Below, one piece after another: positions 18,339 through 28,246 of a stretch of 64,000 bases of DNA; within the stretch, counting starts at the first letter, position 1; every line of letters starts with the position of its first letter. Made by a program: the position numbers and the translations under genes. The stretch spans positions 16,399 to 80,398 of the forward strand of contig CANRSN010000007.1 in assembly GCA_947642455.1 (NCBI GenBank). Direction: 5' to 3'. Under the pieces are notes generated by a model, which searched no databases, was not told the origin of the DNA, and worked only from the letters and a program-made list of their open reading frames with translations. The DNA is from an uncultured Clostridiaceae bacterium (GTDB lineage Bacteria > Bacillota > Clostridia > TANB77 > CAG-508).

Positions 18339-19769
18339 TTATATTTTCAATACTCCACCAATAGTTCTATTCATTACATTATCATGATGTGCAAGAACTG
18401 AAGCACCACCTGCAAGTACTACTATATCACCCTTTTGTACATAACCTCTTCTTTTTGCTTCTTCTATTCCTTCTGAAATTACATCATTTGCGTTATCTTT
18501 TTCTTTTACTAATATAGGTATAGTATTCCATGCTAATGCCAACTGTCTATATGTTTTTTCATTTGATGTGATTGCATATATTGGACATCTTGGTAAAAAG
18601 CTTGATACCATTCTTGGTGTATCTCCTGTATTTGTATAAGCAAAAATTGCCTTTGCACTCATTTCCATTGCTGTTGAAGTTACAGAGCGACATAAACTAA
18701 ATTCATAATCTAAATTTGTTAAATCTAATTCTCTTCTTTTATATCTTTTCCAGTATTTTATACTATCTTCTACTGCATTTGCTATTTTAGACATTATTTT
18801 TACACATTCTACTGGGTGTTTTCCCATAGCACTTTCTCCTGAAAGCATTATTGCACCTGTTACATCAAATATTGCATTTGCAACATCACTTATTTCTGCT
18901 CTTGTTGGTCTTGGATTAACTGTCATTGATTCTAGCATTTGTGTAGCTGTTATAACAAATTTACCAGCATTATTGCATTCTTGTATAAATTTCTTTTGCA
19001 TGATAGGAACTTCTTCAAAAGGTATTTCTACACCTAAATCTCCACGTGCTATCATAACTCCATCAGAAACATCCAATATTTCCTTAAAGTTATCTATTCC
19101 TTCTTGATTTTCTATTTTAGATATAATTTTTATATCTTTTCCTCCATTATCATCTAATACTTTACGAATTGCTAAGATGTCGTTTTTATTTCTAATAAAA
19201 GATGCTGCTACATAATCAAAATCCTCATTACAACCATCTTTTAAATCTTGTATATCCTTTTCTTTTAATGATGGTAAGTTTACATGTGTTCCTGGTAAGT
19301 TTATACTTTTTCTATTTCCAAGTTCTCCTCCATTGGTAACTTTGCAAATAACATCTTTTCCTTCTATTTTTGTTACTTCAAGCTCTATTTTTCCATCATC
19401 TATTAAAATAACTGCTCCTTCTTTTACATCTTTGTATAGTTCTTTATAACTTACACTTGTTTTTGTTTTATCTCCTATTATATCTTCATTTACTAAAGTA
19501 AATATTTCATCTGCATTTAACATTACTGGTGCTTGTTCTAATTTACCTGTTCTTATTTCTGGACCTTGTGTATCTAATAATAGAGCTACTGGCATGTTAA
19601 CTTCTTCTCTTGCCTTTTTTACGGCATCTATATATTTTCTTTGCTCTTCTATTCCACCATGTGAAAAGTTTATTCTTGCTACATTCATTCCTTCTAATAT
19701 TAGTTCTTTTAAAGTTTCAACTTTTTCTGTTGCTGGACCTATTGTACATACTATTTTTGTCTTTTTCAT
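18339..19769 (-). CDS. pyk: Pyruvate kinase
   Basis: Last step of glycolysis, phosphoenolpyruvate plus ADP to pyruvate plus ATP, in the cytoplasm. 476 residues from the ATG at 19769; the frame is open to 19787, but GGGGGAG lies 5 bases before 19769. Signature motifs: N-terminal KIVCTIGPAT, active-site ISKIENQEG (catalytic Lys), MIARGDLGVEIPFEEVP, and TATQMLESM. It ends with the normal C-terminal allosteric domain (NRTIGGVLKI) and lacks the extra phosphohistidine-like domain found in Bacillus pyruvate kinase. It is monocistronic. Confidence 0.96.
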   Translation of the reverse strand: MKKTKIVCTIGPATEKVETLKELILEGMNVARINFSHGGIEEQRKYIDAVKKAREEVNMPVALLLDTQGPEIRTGKLEQAPVMLNADEIFTLVNEDIIGDKTKTSVSYKELYKDVKEGAVILIDDGKIELEVTKIEGKDVICKVTNGGELGNRKSINLPGTHVNLPSLKEKDIQDLKDGCNEDFDYVAASFIRNKNDILAIRKVLDDNGGKDIKIISKIENQEGIDNFKEILDVSDGVMIARGDLGVEIPFEEVPIMQKKFIQECNNAGKFVITATQMLESMTVNPRPTRAEISDVANAIFDVTGAIMLSGESAMGKHPVECVKIMSKIANAVEDSIKYWKRYKRRELDLTNLDYEFSLCRSVTSTAMEMSAKAIFAYTNTGDTPRMVSSFLPRCPIYAITSNEKTYRQLALAWNTIPILVKEKDNANDVISEGIEEAKRRGYVQKGDIVVLAGGASVLAHHDNVMNRTIGGVLKI

Positions 19770-19956
19770 ATTTTCTCCCCCACTCATTATTTCTATATTA
19801 TTCTACATTTTTATTATTGTTACAATGTTTTTTATTATAACATTATTTTTCTCATTCTTCAATAGTTTAGCAAAACTTCTAAAAATAAATATCTTTGTCA
19901 TTACTTTTTTCATAGCAAAAAATAACAACCAAAGTTTTGTACTCAATACCATACTA

Positions 19957-19982
19957 AAAGGAAATCTAAAAAGATTTCCTTT
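19957..19982. terminator. Terminator between the 6S RNA gene and pyk
   Basis: 11-bp stem AAAGGAAATCT (19957-19967) with AGATTTCCTTT (19972-19982). It follows the 3' end of the 6S RNA candidate on the minus strand. Confidence 0.6.
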
Positions 19983-19999
19983 ATTTTAATTTTTATATT

Positions 20000-20203
20000 A
20001 TTAAATCCCCACCTTAGCCGTAAGATGAATGAAATTTTTATACCTGTTTTCACAGGTGGGTGTCTTGTTGAATGCTTCTGGGTTTCTTACATAAATGCAA
20101 GCATACACGCCACATCCAAAGGCGGACTCCCTTTTATTATTTGTTGGTAATAAAATTCCAGTCTACACGCACCACGCAGGGAAAATTGATAACTTGTATT
20201 TGT
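20000..20203 (-). ncRNA. ssrS: 6S RNA (RNA polymerase regulator)
   Basis: Candidate 6S RNA, which binds sigma-A RNA polymerase by mimicking an open promoter. On the minus strand the transcript carries CCCTGCGTGGTGCGTG near the 5' end, a central region with GTATGCTTGCATTTATG, then AAACCCAGAAGCATTCAAC, ACACCCACCTG, the small hairpin ACCTGTGAAAACAGGT and TTACGGCTAAGGTGGGGA near the 3' end. This block order is what I know from Firmicute 6S RNAs. It fills the pyk-truB gap, contains no reading frame, and has a promoter at 20210-20238 and a downstream hairpin. Ends are approximate. Confidence 0.75.
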
Positions 20204-20209
20204 ATTTAT

Positions 20210-20238
20210 ATATTAACACATATAATTTAGTATTTCAA
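20210..20238 (-). promoter_or_regulatory. Promoter of the 6S RNA candidate
   Basis: On the minus strand TTGAAA (20238-20233), 17 bases, TAATAT (20215-20210). The expected start is near 20203. The rest of 20239-20364 shows no feature. Confidence 0.65.
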
Positions 20239-20364
20239 TTTTCTAAAATTGCCGATTTTTTTATTCTATAGCTAATCTAGATTAAATATCTCTCTTTTTC
20301 TTCATTTTTATAATTAATTATCAATTTTTATTATTTGCAGTTTTATATAAAATATGCTATACTA

Positions 20365-21234
20365 TTAAAAAGTATGTTTTAAAATTATATCTCTTTTCAA
20401 GCAATATTTGTCAATTACACCAATACCAATGTATTGGTCATTTTCATTATATATATTATAAATTCCATCAACATAATCTTTATAATTTAAACTTACTCCG
20501 TTTAAAAATCTTTGCAATTGTTTGTTAGTTAATCTAATACTTTCTTTATCTTTAAAAAATTTTTGTATAGTAATTAATTTTTCAGATACTATATTTTCTT
20601 TTCCAATATCCTCTAAGGAAATTGCATCTTCTATATTAAAAACTCCTACATTAACTCTATTTAGTTCTTTCATATAACCTATTGTTCCAATTTTATTTGC
20701 TATATCTTCACATAAACTTCGAATATATGTACCTTTTGAACAACTAACTTTAAAACTTATTTCTGTATTATTTATATTAATTACTTGAATATCATATATC
20801 TCTATTTTTCTAGGCTTAACTTCTACACTTTGACCTGCTCTAGCATATTCATATAATTTTCTACCATTTACTTTTATTGCAGAATACATTGGTGGCTTTT
20901 GTTCTTGTATTCCTTTAAATGAGTTCATAATATTTATGATAAAATTATTATCATTTATAGTAACTGGTTTTTCTTCAATTACTTTTCCTTCTGCATCTGC
21001 TGTATCTGTTTTTACTCCTAGCTTTAAAACAACCTCATATTGTTTATCATGATTAATTAAATATTTAGAAAGTTTTGTTGCTTCTCCAATAAGCAAAGGT
21101 AAGACACCTGTTGCATTAGGATCTAGCGTTCCAGTATGTCCTACCTTTCTTGTGTTAAAATTTTTTCTTATTATATTTACAATATCATGTGATGTATAAT
21201 TTTTAGGTTTATTAATAATTATTATTCCATCCAT
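20365..21234 (-). CDS. truB: tRNA pseudouridine(55) synthase
   Basis: Makes pseudouridine 55 in the T-loop of tRNAs. 289 residues, family length. The catalytic block GHTGTLDPNATGVLPL (about residues 36-51) holds the nucleophilic Asp, and SCSKGTYIRSL is the second conserved motif. AAGAGGTAA precedes the ATG. It lies 22 bases downstream of nrnA and ends the minus-strand run that starts with rimP, a gene order common in Firmicutes. Confidence 0.96.
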   Translation of the reverse strand: MDGIIIINKPKNYTSHDIVNIIRKNFNTRKVGHTGTLDPNATGVLPLLIGEATKLSKYLINHDKQYEVVLKLGVKTDTADAEGKVIEEKPVTINDNNFIINIMNSFKGIQEQKPPMYSAIKVNGRKLYEYARAGQSVEVKPRKIEIYDIQVININNTEISFKVSCSKGTYIRSLCEDIANKIGTIGYMKELNRVNVGVFNIEDAISLEDIGKENIVSEKLITIQKFFKDKESIRLTNKQLQRFLNGVSLNYKDYVDGIYNIYNENDQYIGIGVIDKYCLKRDIILKHTF

Positions 21235-21256
21235 TCTTTACCTCTTATGCAAAAAT

Positions 21257-22207
21257 TTATTTCAAATACATTTTTGTTTGATTTATAATTTTTTCTTTTG
21301 CCTGTTCTAGTGGCATTTGTATATTACAACCTGCAGCATGAACATGTCCACCACCACCAAACATTAGACATATATCTGAAACATTTACATATTCATTAGA
21401 ACGAAGAGATGCCTTAAAGCCTTTATCTGTTTCTCTTAAAAATATTGACACTTCTACACCTTCTATATTTCTGCCTTCTTCAACAATTCCTTCATGATCT
21501 CCTGATTCTGAAATTACTTCTTCAAAGTCTTTTTTAGTGATGTAGGTAAATGATATTTTTCCATCTTCCAAAAATTCCATTCTATCTATTGCTCTTTTTC
21601 TTAATTCAAAGTTTGATTTTGATTTTGTATTCATCACTTTCTTATAAATTTCTGAAACATTTACTCCTTTTCTGAGCAAACCTGCAGCAAAGTCAAAAGT
21701 CTCTGCTGTTGTTGATTGATACTGAAAACCTCCTGTGTCTGTTATGATCCCTGTTAATATACATGTGCCTATTTCTTTTGTGATTTCTACTTTAAAATAT
21801 TCAAAAATTGTAATTAGAATTTGTGCACATGCTGGAGCTGCTGGATTGATATAATTATAATCTCCAAACATTGTATTAGTTCCATGATGATCTATTGTTA
21901 CCTTAACCTTTGCTTCTTCATAACACTTAGCAAATCCATTTAACATTTTTAAAGTTGCTGCATCTAATGCTATTGCTAAATCGTATTGCTCTACTCTAGC
22001 TTCCTTTATAATTTTATCTGTTTCAGGTAAAAACTCATATATTCTTGGCATTTCTGGAATAATTATATCTGGATTTTTCCCCATTGTCTTTAGTGCAATA
22101 TACATTGCTAAACTACTTCCTACTGCATCTCCATCTGGATTTTCGTGTGTTAATATTGCTATTGAATCTGCTTTTTCTATTTCTTCTAATATATTATCTA
22201 AAGTCAT
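21257..22207 (-). CDS. nrnA: DHH/DHHA1 bifunctional oligoribonuclease / pAp phosphatase
   Basis: NrnA-type phosphodiesterase that degrades nanoRNAs and pAp, 316 residues. DHH motifs: THENPDGDAVGSSLAM (about 19-34), Asp in ALDAATLK, the name-giving IDHHGTN, and DTGGF. The C-terminal DHHA1 substrate-binding loop GGGGHVHAAGC is intact. It sits between rbfA (24 bases upstream) and truB (22 bases downstream), the usual Firmicute order, so it is co-transcribed with the translation genes. Confidence 0.94.
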   Translation of the reverse strand: MTLDNILEEIEKADSIAILTHENPDGDAVGSSLAMYIALKTMGKNPDIIIPEMPRIYEFLPETDKIIKEARVEQYDLAIALDAATLKMLNGFAKCYEEAKVKVTIDHHGTNTMFGDYNYINPAAPACAQILITIFEYFKVEITKEIGTCILTGIITDTGGFQYQSTTAETFDFAAGLLRKGVNVSEIYKKVMNTKSKSNFELRKRAIDRMEFLEDGKISFTYITKKDFEEVISESGDHEGIVEEGRNIEGVEVSIFLRETDKGFKASLRSNEYVNVSDICLMFGGGGHVHAAGCNIQMPLEQAKEKIINQTKMYLK

Positions 22208-22231
22208 TTTTTTGATATCCCTTCCTTTTTC

Positions 22232-22591
22232 TCAACCATTCGTATTTTTCTTTAAATCTTTTAATATAGAATCTATTTTCATTCCATATTCTAATGAATC
22301 GTCTTTTTCAAAAACTAATTCTGGAGTTACTCTTAAATTTACTGACTTTGCAATCATACTTCTAATAAAACCAGCTGATTTTTTCAATGCCTCAACAGTT
22401 TTTGTTTCATTTTTAGAATCTAAAATACTAACATATACTTTTGCATATTTTAAATCTGGTGTTACTTTTACTTTTGTAACACTAATTAATCCTGTTGCAT
22501 CTGGATTTTTAAGTTCAAAAGAAATAATATTACTTATTTCTTTTCTTAATTCTTCATTTATGCGATTTAATCTATTTTCGTTTGTTGCCAT
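22232..22591 (-). CDS. rbfA: Ribosome-binding factor A
   Basis: Small KH-fold protein that binds the 30S subunit and helps 16S rRNA maturation. 119 residues, start preceded by AAGGAGG. The family pattern is clear: MATNENRLNRINEELRKEIS at the N-terminus, then LKNPDATGLISVTKVKVTPDLKYAKVYVS. It follows infB by 88 bases, as in most bacteria. Confidence 0.95.
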   Translation of the reverse strand: MATNENRLNRINEELRKEISNIISFELKNPDATGLISVTKVKVTPDLKYAKVYVSILDSKNETKTVEALKKSAGFIRSMIAKSVNLRVTPELVFEKDDSLEYGMKIDSILKDLKKNTNG

Positions 22592-22679
22592 TCTAGTCCT
22601 CCTTAAAAATACTCAAAGACATAGTTATAGATTTTTTTCATTTAATTATAATATATAAACTATGTCTTTATTGCTTTTC

Positions 22680-25600
22680 TTATCTTTTAACTTCTTCCAT
22701 TACATATACCTCTATAATGTCTCCTTCTTTTAAGTCATTGTAATTTTCTATTTGCATACCACATTCATAACCTTTTGCAACTTCTTTTACGTCATCTTTA
22801 AAACGCTTTAAAGATACTAATTTTCCTTCATGTATTACAACATCCTCACGAATTACTCTTACACCTGCATTTCTTTCTATTTTACCTTCTAGCACATAAG
22901 CTCCTGCAATTGTTCCTACATTTGACACTTTAAATACTTGTCTTACTTCAACATTTCCAATTACTTTTTCTTCAAATATTGGGTCTAGCATTCCTTTCAT
23001 AGCTAATTTTATATCATCTATAGCTTGATAAATTACAGAATATTGCTTTATTTCAATTTCTTCTTTTTCTGCAACTTCTTTTGCTGTTGCTACTGGTCTT
23101 ACATTAAATGCTATAACTATAGCATTTGCAACTTTTGCTAAATTTATGTCTGATTCTGTAACTGCCCCTGCAACTGCATGTATAACTTTTACTTTTACTT
23201 CATTGTCAGATAGCTTTTCTAGTGATTGTTTTAATGCCTCTGCTGAACCTTGAACATCTGCTTTTACTATAATATTTAATTGTTTTAAATTACCTTGTTC
23301 CATTTGACTAAATAAGTTATCTAAGGTTACTTTTTGCATGTTATTTATTGATTTTTCTCTTGCTTGGCGTTTTCTTCTTTCTATTAAGTGTTTTGCCATT
23401 TTTTCATCTTTTACTTCGTAGAAAGTGTCCCCAGCTGTAGGTACCTCTGTTAGACCCATTATTTCAACTGGTGTTGATGGTCCTGCCTTTTTAACTTTTT
23501 GACCTTTATCATTTTTCATTGCTCTTATTCTACCTATTGATGAACCTACAACTATTGTGTCCCCTATATCTAACGTTCCTCTTTGTACTAACATTGATGC
23601 AATTGGCCCTCTTGATTTGTCAAGCCTTGCTTCTATTACAACACCTTTAGATTGTTTGTTTGGATTTGCTTTTAATTCTAATACATCTGCTTCTAATAGT
23701 ACCATTTCTAATAAGTCATCTATATTCATACGTTTTTTAGCTGAAATTGGTACAAAAATTGTATCTCCACCCCATTCTTCTGGTACTAATTCATATTTCA
23801 TTAATTCTTGTTTTACTTTATCTACATTTGCTTCTGGTAAATCTATTTTATTTACTGCAACTATGATTGGTATATTTGCTGCTTTTGCATGATTTATTGC
23901 TTCTATTGTTTGAGGCATTACTCCATCATTTGCTGCAACTACTAATATTGCTATATCTGTAATTTGAGCTCCCCTTGCACGCATACTTGTAAATGCTTCA
24001 TGACCTGGTGTATCTAAGAAAGTTATTTCTCTTCCATTTATTTCTACTTTGTATGCTCCTATTGCTTGTGTAATTCCTCCTGCTTCTCCTTCTATTACAT
24101 TAGTACTTCTTATTGCATCTAAAAGTGAAGTTTTTCCATGATCTACGTGTCCCATTACAACAACTACTGGTGGTCTTGTTTCTAATTCTTCTGCTTTATC
24201 TTCTGACTCGTCAAATAATATGTCTTCTTCTTTTATTTCTTCTTTTTTATTTGCTGTAACGCCAAATTCGCTTGCCACTAAAAATGCTGTGTCAAAATCA
24301 ACATCATTATTTATTGTTGCCATTATTCCTAATTCTAATAATTTTTTCATAACTTCACCTGAAGTCTTTTTAAGCTCTGTTGCTAAGTCTTTTACTGTTA
24401 TTGATGATGGTATGGTAATTTCTGTTAATTTAAATATTTTTTGAGTTCTTTCTTTATCGTTTTTATTAGCCTTTTTCTTATTTCTTTTTCCTCTTGCTGT
24501 TGTTAAATCATAATAATCTAACATTCCTCCATCTTGATCTTCAAACATATTTGATAAACGATCTACTTGTTTTAAATCTTTTAGTTTTTCATCATCAAAC
24601 TCTTCACTGAATCTTCCACCTTTTTTATTTTTAGTAGCCTTTTTAGTTTTTTCTTCATATCTTTCACTTTTTGCTTTATCTATTGCTCTACTACTATAAT
24701 CTCTTTGGGTTTCCTTTTCTTGTACATCCATTGACATTATATCTTTTATATTTCTGTCAATTCCCTTTTCATCAAGTGGTCTTTTTCCAAAATTATTCTG
24801 GCGATTTTGATTATTTCTAAAATTGTCTCTATTTTGAAAATTGCCATTCCTATTTTGGAAGTTTCCATTTCTATTTTGAAAATTGCCATCTTTATTTTGA
24901 AAGTTTCCATTTCTATTTTGGTAATTACCATTTCTATTTTGATTATTTGCATTCTTATTTTGAAAATTACCATTTCTATTATTTTGAAAATTGCCATTTC
25001 TGTTTTGGGAGTTTCCATTTCTATTTTGGTAATTGCCATTTCTGTTTTGATTATTCCCATCTCTATTTTGGTAATTTTTATTCTGATAATTTTGATTATT
25101 TTTATTTTCCTTATTTTGAACTTCCTTTTGTACAACTTTACTTTCTACCACATTTTGCTCTAATACTTGTTTTTCTTCTACAGCTGGTGTTTCTACTATT
25201 TCTGTAACAACTTCTTCCTTCTTTTCTTCTTTTTTTTCTACTATTTCTTGTTTTACTTCTTCTTTTATTTCTTCTTTTAATTCCTCTTTTTTATCTTCTT
25301 TTTTATCTTCTTTTTTACCTATTCCGAATAATTCACTTACTGTAAGTGGCTTTGCTGGTTTATTTCTATATACAATATTGTAATCTGCATTTTTATTTCT
25401 TTCAACAAAACCTACTTGTTTATTTTTTTGTTCTTCTTTTTTTGCTTTTTCTTCTCTTTCTCTTTCTGCTTCTTCATCAGTTATTATAACTTCCCTTCTT
25501 ATAATAACTGGTGCAGTTTTTTTATCATCCTTTTTTTCTGTTTTTTTAACAGTTTTACTTTCTACTTCTTGTTTACTACCTGAAAAAGCACCTTTTATCT

Positions 25601-25733
25601 TTCCTGCTTCTTCTTCTGTAACTCCACTTAAATGGCTAGTAACTTTATACCCCATTTCTAACGCTTTTGCTATTATTTCTTTACTGGTTAAGCCTATTTC
25701 TTTTGCTATTTCATGTATTTTTATCTTACCCAA
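22680..25733 (-). CDS. infB: Translation initiation factor IF-2 with long Asn-rich linker
   Basis: GTPase that places initiator tRNA on the 30S subunit. About 1017 residues, longer than the 700-900 usual in Firmicutes. Order: IF2_N domain (about 1-50), charged Lys/Glu linker, an Asn/Gln/Arg/Gly repeat region (about 205-315), a second IF2_N-like domain (about 440-500), the G domain with [31 protein letters not shown] and SAKK, then domains II-IV. The best start is the TTG at 25733: GGGGGTG lies 6 bases ahead. TTG (25751) and ATG (25748) lie upstream without a ribosome site. The start overlaps the ylxQ stop, implying coupling. Confidence 0.95.
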   Translation of the reverse strand: MGKIKIHEIAKEIGLTSKEIIAKALEMGYKVTSHLSGVTEEEAGKIKGAFSGSKQEVESKTVKKTEKKDDKKTAPVIIRREVIITDEEAEREREEKAKKEEQKNKQVGFVERNKNADYNIVYRNKPAKPLTVSELFGIGKKEDKKEDKKEELKEEIKEEVKQEIVEKKEEKKEEVVTEIVETPAVEEKQVLEQNVVESKVVQKEVQNKENKNNQNYQNKNYQNRDGNNQNRNGNYQNRNGNSQNRNGNFQNNRNGNFQNKNANNQNRNGNYQNRNGNFQNKDGNFQNRNGNFQNRNGNFQNRDNFRNNQNRQNNFGKRPLDEKGIDRNIKDIMSMDVQEKETQRDYSSRAIDKAKSERYEEKTKKATKNKKGGRFSEEFDDEKLKDLKQVDRLSNMFEDQDGGMLDYYDLTTARGKRNKKKANKNDKERTQKIFKLTEITIPSSITVKDLATELKKTSGEVMKKLLELGIMATINNDVDFDTAFLVASEFGVTANKKEEIKEEDILFDESEDKAEELETRPPVVVVMGHVDHGKTSLLDAIRSTNVIEGEAGGITQAIGAYKVEINGREITFLDTPGHEAFTSMRARGAQITDIAILVVAANDGVMPQTIEAINHAKAANIPIIVAVNKIDLPEANVDKVKQELMKYELVPEEWGGDTIFVPISAKKRMNIDDLLEMVLLEADVLELKANPNKQSKGVVIEARLDKSRGPIASMLVQRGTLDIGDTIVVGSSIGRIRAMKNDKGQKVKKAGPSTPVEIMGLTEVPTAGDTFYEVKDEKMAKHLIERRKRQAREKSINNMQKVTLDNLFSQMEQGNLKQLNIIVKADVQGSAEALKQSLEKLSDNEVKVKVIHAVAGAVTESDINLAKVANAIVIAFNVRPVATAKEVAEKEEIEIKQYSVIYQAIDDIKLAMKGMLDPIFEEKVIGNVEVRQVFKVSNVGTIAGAYVLEGKIERNAGVRVIREDVVIHEGKLVSLKRFKDDVKEVAKGYECGMQIENYNDLKEGDIIEVYVMEEVKR
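24795..25110 (-). repeat. In-gene tandem repeats coding NxNGN-type units in infB
   Basis: About 105 residues consist of imperfect repeats such as [17 protein letters not shown], made from 21- to 24-base DNA units. Antisense frames across this stretch look open only because the units lack stops. The repeats sit in the linker before the second IF2_N domain. Confidence 0.85.
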
Positions 25734-26046
25734 TAATTTCACCCCCATCAATTATTTTTAAAATCTCTTCTGAAAAATTTGTGTCCTTAATTCCAACTAT
25801 TGCTTTATTGTTTTGACCTATACTCTTACTTATTGTATCAATTGTTAACATTATTTTCATAGGAACACCATATTCGCAACATATCTCTTCAAAATTTCTT
25901 TTTGTTCTGTCTGCTGCATCTTCTGCAACTATTAATAATTTTACCTTTTTTTTCTCTATTGCTTCTTTTGAACTTTCTGTCCCAAAAACTGTTTTTCCTG
26001 CTCTAGTTGCTAAACCTAACAACCCTAATATTTTGTTATTTATCAC
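25726..26046 (-). CDS. ylxQ: L7Ae-family RNA-binding protein YlxQ
   Basis: 106-residue L7Ae/L30e-fold protein expected to bind kink-turn RNA. Pattern: N-terminal [18 protein letters not shown], then [18 protein letters not shown] and a central CCEYGVP. It starts with GTG, overlapping the ylxR stop by one base (TAGTG), and its own end overlaps the infB start. This compact nusA-ylxR-ylxQ-infB arrangement is characteristic of Firmicutes. Confidence 0.92.
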   Translation of the reverse strand: MINNKILGLLGLATRAGKTVFGTESSKEAIEKKKVKLLIVAEDAADRTKRNFEEICCEYGVPMKIMLTIDTISKSIGQNNKAIVGIKDTNFSEEILKIIDGGEIIG

Positions 26047-26327
26047 TATTGCACCTCTTTACTTTGATTTTTAATTGACATTTCTTTTTTTAAATTTTCA
26101 TATAACTCTATTTCTATTTTAGTCTCAAAGTTTCTTTCTAATTTTTTTGTCTTTATAGCTTTCTCTAAGCACTGTACATTGTCACAAATATATGCACCTC
26201 TTCCTTCTGCTTTTCCTGTTTTGTCTACTGAAATCTCTCCATTTTTATTTTTTACAATTCGTATAAGTTCTTTCTTCAATTTTACTTCATTACAACCTAT
26301 GCAAGTGCGTTTTGGCAAATTTTTCAA
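26046..26327 (-). CDS. ylxR: YlxR / RnpM family RNA-binding protein
   Basis: 93-residue member of the YlxR (DUF448) family, reported as the RNase P modulator RnpM. Hallmarks: PKRTCIGCNEVK at the N-terminus, KTGKAEGRGAYICDN with the conserved GRGAY turn, and a third cysteine in VQCLEKA. It lies 42 bases after nusA and overlaps ylxQ. The basic C-terminal tail (KKEMSIKNQSKEVQ) is not conserved in the family as I know it. Confidence 0.93.
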   Translation of the reverse strand: MKNLPKRTCIGCNEVKLKKELIRIVKNKNGEISVDKTGKAEGRGAYICDNVQCLEKAIKTKKLERNFETKIEIELYENLKKEMSIKNQSKEVQ

Positions 26328-26369
26328 AATCTCACATCCTTATTATATTCTATTCTGTATTTTATTTGT

Positions 26370-27605
26370 TTATTCTTCTTGTCCTTCTGATTCTAATATT
26401 TCTTTTAATTGTTTTTCTGTTTCTTGTATTTTTAGTTCAATATTATCATCTTCCATAGCAGTTTCTTCAATATTTTCATCTTTTTTATCTGTATTTTCAG
26501 TATTTTGCATGTTTGTTATCATTTCTCTAAATTGACTTTCACTTTTTATATCTATTTTCCAATTTGTAAGTTTGGCTGCTAACCTTGCATTTTGCCCTGA
26601 TTTTCCAATTGCTAAAGATAATTGATTATCTGGAACTATTACCTGTGCAAAATGTTCCTCATCTTTTACATCAACCGCCATAACTTGCGCTGGTAATAAT
26701 GCTGATGATATATATATTGCTGGATCTTCATTCCATTCAATTACATCTATCTTTTCTCCATTTAACTCGTTTATTATATTTTGTATACGTATTCCCTTTT
26801 GACCAACACATGAGCCCACTGGATCTATGTTTGGATTTTGAGAATATACAGCTACTTTACACCTACTTCCAGCATCTCTTGAAACACTTTTTATTTCTAT
26901 TAAGCCCTCATATATTTCTGGTATTTCTAATTCAAATAACTTTCTTACAAAATCATTATGTGCTCTTGAAATCATTACTTGAGTACTTCCTTTTAATCCT
27001 CTTTCTACATCTACTATACAAGCTCTTATTTTGTCATTTACATGATATCTTTCTGTTGGAATTTGTTCTTTTACTGTCATTATTCCTTCTAATCTTCCTA
27101 AATCTACAACAACTACTCCTCCATCTGCTTTTTGAACAATTCCTGATACAATTTCGCCTTTTCTTTCATTAAATTCATTATATAAAAATTCTCTTGAAGC
27201 TTCCCTTATTTTTTGTATTATTACTTGTTTAGCTGTTCCTGCTGCTATTCTTCCAAAATTCTTTGGTACTAATTCTATATCCACAATGTCTCCAACATTT
27301 AGGTTTTTACTTATTTTCTGTGCTTCTGCTAATGTTATTTGTGTTTTATCATTTTCTACCTCTTTTACTATTTCTTTTTGTGCATATATATGAATTTCTC
27401 CAGTTTCTTTGTGCATTGTTACTTTTACATTTTCTTCTTCGCAATCGAAATTTCTTTTATATGCTGTAACTAATGCTGTTTCTATTGATTCTAATAAATA
27501 CTCTTTTTGTATTCCACTCTCCTTTTCTAATTCATTCATCGCTTCTATTAATTCTGTACTATCTATTGCTGGTGCATTTGCCTTATTATCTTTTTTCCTT
27601 CTCAT
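26370..27605 (-). CDS. nusA: Transcription termination/antitermination factor NusA
   Basis: RNA polymerase-binding factor that controls pausing and termination. 411 residues. N-terminal polymerase-binding domain (about 15-145), S1 domain (GEIVSGIVQKADGGVVVVDL, about 150-215), then two KH domains, the first with VGSCVGQKGIRIQNI and the second with LAIGKSGQNARLAAKLTNWKIDI. After that comes an acidic tail. It lacks the AR repeats of proteobacteria, as expected for Firmicutes. AGGAGG lies 9 bases before the ATG. Confidence 0.96.
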   Translation of the reverse strand: MRRKKDNKANAPAIDSTELIEAMNELEKESGIQKEYLLESIETALVTAYKRNFDCEEENVKVTMHKETGEIHIYAQKEIVKEVENDKTQITLAEAQKISKNLNVGDIVDIELVPKNFGRIAAGTAKQVIIQKIREASREFLYNEFNERKGEIVSGIVQKADGGVVVVDLGRLEGIMTVKEQIPTERYHVNDKIRACIVDVERGLKGSTQVMISRAHNDFVRKLFELEIPEIYEGLIEIKSVSRDAGSRCKVAVYSQNPNIDPVGSCVGQKGIRIQNIINELNGEKIDVIEWNEDPAIYISSALLPAQVMAVDVKDEEHFAQVIVPDNQLSLAIGKSGQNARLAAKLTNWKIDIKSESQFREMITNMQNTENTDKKDENIEETAMEDDNIELKIQETEKQLKEILESEGQEE

Positions 27606-27641
27606 TTTTCCTATTCCTCCTTTATTATTTTTTAGATGTTT

Positions 27642-28094
27642 CTACCAATTGTACTTTATTTTTATTAATGATATATTTTTTCTTTCTATTTCTAAGTCTT
27701 CTCCACTCTCTATTTGTATAATATCATTATTATATTTTTTTAGTATTCCAGCATATTCTTTTTTTCCTTCTATTTGTTTAAATAATTTTATTTCTACTTC
27801 TTTTCCTATATTTTCTTCTAGATGCTTATCTTTTCTTAAAACTCTTTCTACACCAGGTGATGATACTTCTAAAAAATACTGTTCTTTTATATAATTTGCT
27901 TCATCTAGTAAACCATTTATCTCATCACTTACTTTTTCACAGTCATTTAAATCTATTCCTTCTTTTTTATCTATAAATATTCTTAAAAAATAGTCTTTTC
28001 CCTCTTTTACATACTGTACATCATATAATTCGTATCCTAAGTCTGTTATTTTTGTTTTTAGTAAATTTTCTACTCTATCTTCTATATTTGGCAA
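27642..28094 (-). CDS. rimP: Ribosome maturation factor RimP
   Basis: 30S subunit assembly factor, 150 residues, family length. The motif EVSSPGVERVLRKDKHL (about 90-106) joins the N-terminal alpha/beta domain to the C-terminal SH3-like barrel. It is the first gene of the run rimP-nusA-ylxR-ylxQ-infB-rbfA-nrnA-truB, 36 bases before nusA. AAGGAGG precedes the ATG. Confidence 0.95.
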   Translation of the reverse strand: MPNIEDRVENLLKTKITDLGYELYDVQYVKEGKDYFLRIFIDKKEGIDLNDCEKVSDEINGLLDEANYIKEQYFLEVSSPGVERVLRKDKHLEENIGKEVEIKLFKQIEGKKEYAGILKKYNNDIIQIESGEDLEIERKNISLIKIKYNW

Positions 28095-28118
28095 TTTTTT
28101 ACCTCCTTAATTACGATT

Positions 28119-28145
28119 GAAGAGTGGGATTTGCTCCCACTCTTC
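28119..28145. promoter_or_regulatory. Hairpin just upstream of rimP
   Basis: Perfect 11-bp stem GAAGAGTGGGA (28119-28129) with TCCCACTCTTC (28135-28145) and a 5-base loop, 25 bases before the rimP start. There is no T-run on the minus-strand side. It may be a leader structure of the rimP operon or the end of an upstream transcript. Confidence 0.45.
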
Positions 28146-28246
28146 TGTAAACTTTTTTTGTTACAATTATTATATACTCTTTTTTTATAAATTACAAGTA
28201 CTTTTTTGCAAGTTATAAATTTTTTTTATTTTGTTACAATTTTGAG

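Noticed and set aside
24746-25207. Open frames on both strands across the infB repeats
   Set aside because: The tandem units contain no stops in several frames. Only the infB frame is in register with IF2 domains on both sides.
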